NCBI GenBank assembly: GCA_001460835.1
Contig: CYKH01001435.1
Coordinates: forward strand, 24,485-88,165
Reading direction: 5' to 3'
DNA from: Bodo saltans
Taxonomy: Eukaryota > Euglenozoa > Kinetoplastea > Eubodonida > Bodonidae
Length of the DNA: 63,681 nt
Shown here: positions 1-8,637 of the stretch, piece after piece
Numbering within the stretch: the stretch's first letter is position 1
How the letters are laid out: each line of letters starts with the position of its first letter
Made by a program: the position numbers and the translations under genes
The notes under the pieces: model-generated
Database searches by the model: none
What the model saw: only the letters and a program-made list of their open reading frames with translations
Told to the model about the DNA's origin: nothing

Positions 1-933
1 GCCACCAGTGGACCAACACCACAGAGTGCGGGCATCGAGTTGCTGTCCTTCTCCCAATTCCAAGCGACACCACTGTGCGGCCTTCAGCTCGACGTTCTTC
101 CCACCACCGCAAGAAACTTCACGCGCAACGATGCGCTCAACCCGCCCGTAACAGCAGTAGACGCAGTTCTCATGACGGAGGTCACTGCAGCGATTGCCAC
201 CAACGCCACCTTCGTCCATGACCTCAACACGTGGCTGCCCAACACTGTCTTTAGGGGCGTCCGTAACTTCCCTGCGATGGTTCCCAACGACGAGGTGCCC
301 ACTATCGACGCTACCTTGTTCACCACCGCCACAGCACCAGCAGGGCAGGTGGAGACGACAAACGTGAGCGTGCTGGTAATTGGCGTGTCTTCTAAATTCC
401 ACGCCATTCGATCCATGGCGATTTGGACTGAGGCGATTGCCCTGAGTCCGCTGTCCATATTCCTACCCATCAACTGGACCTCCAATGTGATTTACCCGTA
501 CAGCTTCTCCGCAGCAATGGTCCCGTTCGAGTACGAGGACGCGATGAAAGAAACGAAAGATTACATCACGCAGCTGAGGGCTGATAGTGTTGCTACCTAC
601 GGAGCGACGCATCAGTTGTACATTGTGGGTAGCGGTGTGGGTGGAGGCATAGCTCAGATTATGGGAGCACAGGCGCACATCAACGCCATCGGCATCAATG
701 CACCAGGCGTCTCCGATGTCATTGGAAAGTATGACATCTCTCGAGAGGATTTTGCACAGTACTGCATGAGCATTGCGAACGACGATGCGGCGCTGACAAC
801 GGTGGGAGGCGTGTATGACAGATCCACATACGAGGTGGACTGTGGGAAGGACGCAGACACGTGCCAAGGAATATCGTACCTTGCTGCGCGTTTGTTGCAA
901 AATTGTGAGCCTTTAGGTAGGAGGCATAGCTAA
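1..933 (+). CDS. C-terminal part of a membrane protein with lipase-like outer domain (5' end outside window)
   Basis: The frame is open from base 1, so this is the tail of a larger gene. It is clearly paralogous to the last ~300 residues of the CRAL-TRIO protein at 4764-8417. Both have an NxS/T-rich extracellular stretch, a hydrophobic strand, a glycine-rich elbow, a G-A-P motif and a cysteine-bearing tail. The elbow lies where class 3 lipases carry G-H-S-L-G-G. Here it reads G-S-G-V-G-G-G, so the nucleophile position (634-636) encodes Gly. The downstream acidic position (I-A-N-D-D) is kept and I see no catalytic His. Inference: a catalytically dead lipase fold facing outside or into a lumen, perhaps lipid binding. 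The upstream domains cannot be seen, but by analogy they may be polytopic with a CRAL-TRIO domain. The stop is TAA at 931-933. Confidence 0.7.
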   Translation, partial: ATSGPTPQSAGIELLSFSQFQATPLCGLQLDVLPTTARNFTRNDALNPPVTAVDAVLMTEVTAAIATNATFVHDLNTWLPNTVFRGVRNFPAMVPNDEVPTIDATLFTTATAPAGQVETTNVSVLVIGVSSKFHAIRSMAIWTEAIALSPLSIFLPINWTSNVIYPYSFSAAMVPFEYEDAMKETKDYITQLRADSVATYGATHQLYIVGSGVGGGIAQIMGAQAHINAIGINAPGVSDVIGKYDISREDFAQYCMSIANDDAALTTVGGVYDRSTYEVDCGKDADTCQGISYLAARLLQNCEPLGRRHS

Positions 934-1036
934 GATTGGTTGCGTCGTTTGTGTTCACTCTCCCCCACCTCTTCACCCCTCCCTGCCTCTTTGCTAGAAG
1001 ATTTACCCGCCCCTTTCCACAATAGGTTTTTGGCCC

Positions 1037-1050
1037 TGTTTTTGTTTCAG
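1037..1050 (+). promoter_or_regulatory. Probable trans-splice acceptor (polypyrimidine tract plus AG)
   Basis: A T-rich tract ends in CAG at 1048-1050, 15 bases before the ATG at 1066. This is the usual kinetoplastid spliced-leader acceptor layout. It supports the signal-peptide-encoding ATG as the true start of the next gene. Confidence 0.6.
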
Positions 1051-1065
1051 AATTAGTAGGAAGTG

Positions 1066-4000
1066 ATGACAGACCCATTTGGTTTGCAGAAACGATTGCG
1101 GTCGCACACAACACCTTCTTTTTTCAAGTCAGGTGTCAGCAAAATACACTTGCCGTTGCTGCTTGTCGTTCTTTGGTGTACATGTGTCGTGTCGGCGGCG
1201 TGCACTGTTGAATCGAATTCAAAGTTTTCATGGAGCGATGCCACGCTGCAAGATTGCACATCGGTAACGTTGTTTGGCGATGTGGATCTGAGATGAATGG
1301 CTCCTCGCTCCAAGATGCTCCAGCACGGATTGACGTGAAAGTAAGGTTAGATGACAATGTGCATACAATTGATCGATTGTCGATACGTATTGCAAATTTT
1401 CCAAAGTCTGTGATGCTGTCAGTGTCTGTTAAGCTTGACCCTACCACCGCCGTCTTGAACAGCGACTTGAGCATGATGAATATTTCCAACCTTGCAATGC
1501 GACGCTCGTCAGTTTTCATAGCAATCACTGCAGATGAGACCTTAAACGTGACTGTTCTGCTAAGCAATGTAAAGATTGGTGGAACTCTTCCAGAAATTGA
1601 GGCGACATCGCAACCAGACGGATTGGTCGTGGTGACTGGTACGACAAACTGCGTCAATGTCACCATTTCTATGAAGAACAGCGTCGTGGCTCCTCTTGTG
1701 TATGCAAACTACGCAATGGTTCGACTTAGCGGCCACTCCACCACACACTGCAAGGTTGAACTGTTGTCGACTGTCGTAAACTGGATTTTAAACTGCACAG
1801 GCACCCGAGCAAATGGTTGTGCCAGATCTCCAGTGGAATCGTCGAATACTGACGTGCTTTACATTTACACAATGAACGAAGGGTTGTTGTTGTCCTCAAG
1901 TGTGCGGATTGAGAGCTCTACCATTGCTGTGCGTAGCCTTACTGATACCACGTCCCAGTCCGGATTCGCCTCAACTGTGATTCGGGTGACTGGGGACTAC
2001 AACAAGAAGCGTTCAAGTTTGCGGCTTTGCAGTTTTTCGATCACTAACTCAGATGTGTCGCTGCACATGACGGAAATGGCAAACGGAATCATTGTCGCCT
2101 ACATGCTTGGAGGGGCGAACCAAAGTCTATTTATCGTGGCAAACGTATCAAGCAACGTGTCTCTTCAAGGCGATGTGCCGCGTGCTCGCGGTCGGAGTGT
2201 CTCACTGATTTCTGTCCTCTACGAAGTCACATTGTGGGAAAGCCGCTTCTTGGTGTCGAATGTAAGCTTGACGGTTCTGCTGTCGCCTGGTAGTGCTGGG
2301 CCAGCCCTTCTTTGTGCGCCTGCTGCGAGCTACATGATGTATTGTCTCGACGCCATTGCAACTGTCGACGTCATCCAGCTTGGGGAGGCTTCGTGCGTAG
2401 AGGTCCTCATTGGCGACGTTTCTCTACGCTCATGGATTCGATCGGGTTTCGTGGTGGGACTGCAATTGGTGAGTCCAGCAATTACCTTTCCTATTTCTGT
2501 GATCAGCAGCTGTATGGTACGAATTCCGGTGGCACTCAATAATTCTACGGTCCGCCTGGTTCGTTCTTCGCACTCCGCAGTGATCGAGAACGTTACGTTT
2601 GCGACCCCCAAGGGCCAGGTAGTGCTTCCTGGTTCAGCCGGCGTTATTGTTGGTCTTTTTTATATCGCGGGAAACGTGACGAACAGCATTTTTGCCGTGA
2701 ATTCGAGCTCTCACTTCTCCAACTTTCGTGGCTCGTTGTTTGGCGATGTTGCAGAGAACTATGCCGACATTGTCGAACAATCATCCCTCGTCACGTTTAA
2801 TATCACGTGTACCACTTGCCGTGTCTTGAAAACTTATGTTGTCTCTCTAAACTTGCCGGGCATGGCGCTTGGGTACTTTTTTCCCCAAGAAGTTTCTGAG
2901 ATGCAACACTTAGAATTGTCATTTACATTGACCAATCTGACCACAGTTTCAACAGATCTCCGCCATTCATCAGTGTATGCAGTTTCGTTCGTGTTCGCAC
3001 CTTCGAGGATCGTTGCTTCCACTATTGTCGTCACAGGTTGCGTCGTTGAGACGAGCGCAGAAATATCATCATTTTACTGCATGATTGGCCCGAGCGCACT
3101 ACAATCTGCTCGGTTTCAATTTCTAGTTGACGCAACACAATTTTTCATCGTCAACGTGACACCGCCCGGCCTCCTCTTTTCCCCAGCCATGCCACTTCCT
3201 ACCCAAACGACACTAGGCTGCAATAGTATCAACCGACTTCCGTTTCCCTCGCCAAGCACATTCGCGTGGCTTCCACACGCCATGCAACGAGATCTACTGT
3301 CTGCTTTCAACAGAACGCATCAATCAAATGATACGGTTAGTGTGTTTAGAATTGATCAAACGTTACTTGGATTTCGTAGCATTGCCGGTTGTGACGATTT
3401 CAGCGGTCCCCACCCGACACTTGCACCAAATGACGATGATGAACATGTGACTCCTTCCGTGTTAACCGCTCAACAATCTGCTGTTGCCGCGTTTTTTGGT
3501 GGAGCTGACGCACCATTGCTAATTGGCGTCTTGAGCAGCAAGTGCGGTGGTGCGTCTGTTTCATTTGGCAGAGTCTTCTTGTCGCCCTTCTACGCTCTAG
3601 GCGTTGCGGCCTCTGTTTTCGGCAACATTGTAATTATCGCTGTCGCACTTTGTCTCCGCGCCAGTGCAGTAAAGATTCACATGAGAGACACTCATCAACA
3701 GGATCTTCTGAAACGCATCGTGTTATTTGGCCGTTTTCGCATTCCACTTTATCCCATGCATCGCTTTCCTAACTGGGATGTATCTGCCTGCAGCTTTCTC
3801 TTGCAAGGGACTTTGTTCTACTCTGCTCGTGGCGTCTCTGATGAATCGAGTACCACTGCAGATGTTGTTGCTGGGGCTATTGGCGTCGTGTTCGTTGTTA
3901 CTGCTGTTCTTGTGTTGGTAGAGCTTCAACGTGAAAGTCTCCATGCAGCTCAGTTCCATTTTCAACGCTATCGGCGCCACATTCGTGAGAAGCATCGCTC

Positions 4001-4646
4001 GACGTTATGGAGATGCTTTGTGCCGTCAGGAAGATGGGGGCCTCATGCGACGAGGTTGGCGCTAGGCTCCTTGCGGGCATCTACCTCAACTCACACCACT
4101 GGACGGGATTCATGCGCTGATGTGCAGTTTGTCCTTGCACCGCTGCTCTTTCAGGTTATCTTTCAAGCACTGATGGGGATCGATTTTCGAGGCAGCAAAG
4201 CTGGATGCGGCATTGCGTTTCTGTCGGCAGGATCTTGTTCGTTGGCGTTGTCACTCTTCTTCATGCTGTCAAAAAGGAACCGCAGCCACCTTTTTTGTAT
4301 CGTTCAGGTTACATCTTTCGGAGTTCAAACGCTTCTGCTATTTGCCTTTGCCGCTGCAATATTCACTGATCAAGATGAGGCTGCTCGCAGTTTTGTGATT
4401 GCAACGGCGTACGCTGTGTCTGTGGCTTCTGTTGTACGAATGTGCGCGACCATAGCGACGTTTGTCTGGGAGTCGAAGCAGCCGACTGGTGCTCTCGAAA
4501 ATTCAACGGCAAAGAAACCATCTAGTGATGGTACTATGATTTCCAAACACAAGGAACCTACGCTGTGGCGTGTTGGTTCACAATACCATTCACTGCAATT
4601 ACTGGTGAATGAGATATGTTTTTCTCGCGTCTCCCGGAAAAAGTGA
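1066..4646 (+). CDS. Large surface glycoprotein with polytopic C-terminus (DGF-1-like), frame change near 1290
   Basis: Two frames together make one gene. The first (ATG 1066 to TGA 1294-1296) encodes a clear signal peptide: a basic start, a hydrophobic core (L-P-L-L-L-V-V-L-W) and a likely cleavage before A-C-T-V. The second frame, open through 1230-4646, carries ~770 residues of beta-rich ectodomain with many NxS/T sequons and repeated short N-V-T/N-V-S strands. It is followed by about six hydrophobic helices from ~3580 to 4450 and a short basic tail. A one-base frame change near 1285-1300 separates signal peptide and ectodomain. The architecture recalls trypanosomatid dispersed gene family 1 proteins, but that is inference from shape. 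The polytopic part is paralogous to the protein at 14743-16931; they share F-V/A-P-x-G-x-W and the helix order. Function unknown; a surface location is likely. Confidence 0.7.
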
Positions 4647-4763
4647 TTTAATATTTGTTGTAATATACATTCCTCTGAATCGCAAGATTTTTTTTTGACT
4701 TGCGGTTTCTTGTTAACCTTGTAAACCATCACCTTTTTCCTTCTGCAACCAACGAAAGCTGCA

Positions 4764-7700
4764 ATGTCCAACACAGCCATACTAATGCAGCTCGGCCAGG
4801 CGGCCATGCAGCATCAAGACACTTTGGAAATCGTCAAGGCGCGCGTCGGAATCACGCACACCTACTTTGATTGTTGGATCTACGGCTTTTTAGAAAACAA
4901 AAACTTTGACGTCGAGGAAACCGTCGCGAAACTGATTCGACGGGACGCGATGGAACGGAAGGAGCTCGCGTCGTACGATATCACCGACTACATGCGAGAA
5001 CAAATGGCCAAGGGCATTATTCAACTGATCGGTGATGACAAGGAGGGCCGAGTCACCTTTTATATCGTCACCAAACGAGACTTTCCCACGTCCAAGAGAC
5101 GCGAGGAAAACAAGCGTAATTTTGATATGTGGCTGAGTTATGGCACACGGCTTCGCAAAGAGAACCAAAAGTGCCGAATTACAATGTTAGTGAACCAAAC
5201 CGACGCCAGCATGTGGTCCAACACCGACATGACGTTTCAGGCCGATGTTGCGCTACGCATCGCCAAGTATTACCCAGGCGCAGTGGACCGAATGTACATC
5301 TGTAAGATGAATCGTACTCTTGCTGCTGTGGCGAAGCCTATCTTCAGCCGCCTCCCAAAGGTAGTATCCGAACGTATGCGCATCTTTACCGAGTCCGACA
5401 TTGAAAAGGGACGACTCTTAGAACTCTTTGACGAAGATGTGTTGCCCATTGCACTGGGCGGCAAGAACGCCATCGATGGTCCTTCTAATTGGAACCGGTT
5501 TGGTGAAATCATTACGCACCACTTCACCCAGTTGAAGACGGCTGTCGCTGACAAAGGACAGGGCGTAAAGGAGTGGGAGCTGGAGCAGCTTCTTAAGGAG
5601 CAGGAGTGCAGGGATAGTGTGAGCGACACTGAGGCGGCCCCTCCCCCAGTAGAACCTGCCATGAGCCGTGAGCTCCGTGCGCAGCATCACCGGAAGCACC
5701 GCAGAGCAAAGTCAGGCACACCGATTCAAGACGAGATGCTACAGAGTCTCACCATCGCACCGACAACAAGTGCAGGTGCATACCAATCAACCAGGTCAAG
5801 ACCTTCACACAACCAACAACTCACTATTCAAGTTCAGAGCAATCATGAGGAGGGGTCCACCACGCCGCAGGACTTTGCGACAATGGAAGAAGCCACGGCG
5901 ATTGACATGACAGACATGGGCACATTACTCTCATGCAACTCCACGTCAGACGACGAACTAGAGATGGGTAGCTACAGCCCTATTCAACGAGTTGGAGATG
6001 ACGGCCGCACTCCCCAACAGAGATATTCAAACCCGAGGGTGGCGGAGTGGGCCCTTGGCACGCACAATCGAACCCTTAGCATGGCGCAAGCATCCGATGC
6101 CGTGGCCATGTTAGAGATGCATGAAGTAACGTTCCGTACAACGATTGAAGAGATGGAGGCAATGGAGCGGCTTCTGGTGATCGACCGCTTCGGTCCAATG
6201 GTAGAGGGGCAGCGTCAAGCTGACTATGTCGGTATCTTCGGCACCCACACGGTCATGAGCTACTTCCCTGCACCCATGCGCTCCGTGATTCGAGGCGTTA
6301 TGTGGATTCTATGTGTTATCATGGCCTTTTACTTTTTGATGGCGACTGTCTTTGCCGCGTCCATGGGCGTCAGCATGATGGTGGCCTTCTTCGGCGGCAT
6401 GTTTGCCCAGCCATACTACGTGTACCCGTACGGGTTTGCCTTGCTCATTACAGGATATCAAACGTCGATTCTGTGCGCCAGGGGCTACGAGCTGGTGCAG
6501 ACAAGCTTCCGTGGCAGAATGTTTCATTGCCTTCGCCCATTAGGCCCTCGCGTTGGCCTCAAAGTACAAGTAGGACTCTTTATGATGATCAGTATTACGT
6601 TGTTCGTGGTGTTTTGTCGCTACGCGGCAGTCATTGACCCAGTGACAGGGATGCAGTACTCTATCGCCTGTGGTTGGATCATCTGCTCCGTCATTTTACT
6701 CCTGTACCACATCCTGTTCTTAGGCGGCCTAAGGGGCGACCCGTTGGACACGTACCACCGTCACTCCCTCGAAGACCATCAATACGCCCGACGCAATCAG
6801 AATATCTCCGCATTTTCTTTGTATCTGTTCTTCAACGTCACGGAGCAGTACGACGATGTCGACACCGCTACACGGAATGGGCAGGCATCTTACGTGTTCT
6901 ACGCCTCCGTCCCGATTGTAGTAGCTCTGCTGTCTGGTGTTGCGTTCATGATCAGCGTCAACCAGGTGTTCATCATCGGCTGTGTGGCGGCGACGATTGT
7001 GTCCGCATTCCTTTGCAATTTCTTGACTGCAGGAGATTCTTGGGACCATAGTGCCACATTGCTGCGCCTTGCCGTGGCTTTCTCCTCTGTCTCATGGATG
7101 TACGTGTCCATTTCGGTGGGATTCTTTGGAACTTCTGCCGGATGGGGTGGCAGCCTCGCTGTGATCTTAGTGACCATCGTGGTGTGGATGTCCACTGCTA
7201 TTGCTGCAGCTCGATTTTCTCACGGCGCGAGTTACCGCCAGTGGGCGTTCCGGTTTGGCTATCTTATTTTTGCTGGCCACGTCATTGCGTCCATTGTGAT
7301 GCTCTTTGTAGAGCAGTGGAGGGCGGGTGTCCTTGTCATCGGACTCGGCATTCACTCTTGCATTTCCTTCTTCCGCTACGGGGCGATGTCCAAGGTAGGA
7401 ACTGTGACGTGCATGGCTGGGTTCCTTGCTCTTGTGGTGGCGCTCATTGTCATTGGGCTGGAGTCTGACGCTTCTGCGTCGTACTCAACGCCCCTAAGCC
7501 AAACCATTCTACAGAACTTCACCTTTAGCAATGGTACCTCAGCTGGGGAGTATTACGACAACTACACCATGTACCCTGCGTTCACTGCGTGCCTCTCCAA
7601 GTTTGCTCCCAACATTGACATCGTCGCCATGGCTGTGCTCTCTGCAATATCCTACGCGAGTGTTCCTTCAGTCCTTGCAGCGGACCTTAACGCATTTTTC

Positions 7701-8417
7701 CCGACGTTTAGGCAAGTTTCCCTCACCACGGCGATGCCGTCTGTTGCCAACGCCCTAAGCGATCCGCAAGCCTTTGTCAGTGCAAAGGTATTTGAAGACA
7801 CCACATCGCAGAATATTACTGTGCTGGTGCTGTCTAACGTGATCGGCTCCGACCAGAACATCAATCTCATGACTGGTCTTACCATGTGGCTTGAGGCCAT
7901 GGCAATGACACCTGTTGGCATCCTGATCCCTACGCAGTGGACAGCAAGTGTCGTTCAGTCGATTGCAAAAGTCGCGACCGACATCTCGCCGCTTTCATGG
8001 AGGGGAACACTCCGGAAATTGTCGTCTGCTGTCGAGATGATAGCAGGGAACTACACTCCAGTTGCTCTTCGAGGGGGTTCTTCGAATGGCGCAGGGCACA
8101 ACAGGATATTTGTTGTGGGTCACGATATTGCAGGGGGCGCCGCCGCTATTGTAGGTGGCCGCAGTAAACTTCGTACCATTACATTTGGCGCACCGGGAAT
8201 GGTCTTCTCTGCGAAGCGTTTCGGTTTTGACTCCATTGATGAAATTGACCTTTCCGTCATTTCAGTTGTTGCGGACTCCAGCACGTTAGGGCTTGTGGGA
8301 GGCATTACAAAGAAAGCTGTTAAGTTAGATTGCGACTCACAGACGGACAAGTGTCGTCGTCCAATATTTTTTGTGGAGTCGCTTGAGCAAGCTTGCTACC
8401 CTGAGCATGCAGTGTAA
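4764..8417 (+). CDS. CRAL-TRIO / polytopic membrane / pseudolipase fusion protein
   Basis: 1217 residues starting at ATG 4764, behind a long T-rich tract. Residues ~30-240 are a CRAL-TRIO (Sec14-like) lipid-binding domain. It shows the typical Y-P-G-A-V-D-R-M-Y-I-C strand, the P-x-F-S-R-L-P-K helix and the closing L-P-x-x-L-G-G. Residues 260-440 are Ser/Thr/Gln-rich and probably disordered. From ~505 to ~905 there are about eleven membrane helices. Residues ~910-1217 form an N-glycosylated outer domain resembling class 3 lipases. It has V-V-G-H-D-I-A-G-G where G-H-S-L-G-G is expected, then T-F-G-A-P-G. The nucleophile Ser is Asp (8124-8126, residue 1121), so esterase activity is unlikely. CRAL-TRIO domains bind and transfer phosphoinositides or other lipids at the cytosolic face. 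Inference: a membrane protein that senses or couples lipid on both faces. The truncated gene at 1-933 shares the outer domain. Confidence 0.8.
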   Translation: MSNTAILMQLGQAAMQHQDTLEIVKARVGITHTYFDCWIYGFLENKNFDVEETVAKLIRRDAMERKELASYDITDYMREQMAKGIIQLIGDDKEGRVTFYIVTKRDFPTSKRREENKRNFDMWLSYGTRLRKENQKCRITMLVNQTDASMWSNTDMTFQADVALRIAKYYPGAVDRMYICKMNRTLAAVAKPIFSRLPKVVSERMRIFTESDIEKGRLLELFDEDVLPIALGGKNAIDGPSNWNRFGEIITHHFTQLKTAVADKGQGVKEWELEQLLKEQECRDSVSDTEAAPPPVEPAMSRELRAQHHRKHRRAKSGTPIQDEMLQSLTIAPTTSAGAYQSTRSRPSHNQQLTIQVQSNHEEGSTTPQDFATMEEATAIDMTDMGTLLSCNSTSDDELEMGSYSPIQRVGDDGRTPQQRYSNPRVAEWALGTHNRTLSMAQASDAVAMLEMHEVTFRTTIEEMEAMERLLVIDRFGPMVEGQRQADYVGIFGTHTVMSYFPAPMRSVIRGVMWILCVIMAFYFLMATVFAASMGVSMMVAFFGGMFAQPYYVYPYGFALLITGYQTSILCARGYELVQTSFRGRMFHCLRPLGPRVGLKVQVGLFMMISITLFVVFCRYAAVIDPVTGMQYSIACGWIICSVILLLYHILFLGGLRGDPLDTYHRHSLEDHQYARRNQNISAFSLYLFFNVTEQYDDVDTATRNGQASYVFYASVPIVVALLSGVAFMISVNQVFIIGCVAATIVSAFLCNFLTAGDSWDHSATLLRLAVAFSSVSWMYVSISVGFFGTSAGWGGSLAVILVTIVVWMSTAIAAARFSHGASYRQWAFRFGYLIFAGHVIASIVMLFVEQWRAGVLVIGLGIHSCISFFRYGAMSKVGTVTCMAGFLALVVALIVIGLESDASASYSTPLSQTILQNFTFSNGTSAGEYYDNYTMYPAFTACLSKFAPNIDIVAMAVLSAISYASVPSVLAADLNAFFPTFRQVSLTTAMPSVANALSDPQAFVSAKVFEDTTSQNITVLVLSNVIGSDQNINLMTGLTMWLEAMAMTPVGILIPTQWTASVVQSIAKVATDISPLSWRGTLRKLSSAVEMIAGNYTPVALRGGSSNGAGHNRIFVVGHDIAGGAAAIVGGRSKLRTITFGAPGMVFSAKRFGFDSIDEIDLSVISVVADSSTLGLVGGITKKAVKLDCDSQTDKCRRPIFFVESLEQACYPEHAV

Positions 8418-8637
8418 GGACTATTTTTAGTGTCTGTATTGTTTTTAGAGAGTGAGAAAAGTGTGATCAAAGTGTGCACAGTTCTGGCTACCTATGCGAA
8501 AGTTACAGTCACCTTATTGTACTGATGCGACATAGAATAGACAATACATTTTCATTTTACTGTTAATGTTTTTTTTTTCTCTTTGATTATCGTTTAGAGA
8601 GACAGTGAAGACAGTGAAGACAGAAGCACAATAAACA

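Noticed and set aside
84-900. Antisense open frames opposite the first gene.
   Set aside because: They overlap a clearly homologous + strand domain and have no recognisable content.
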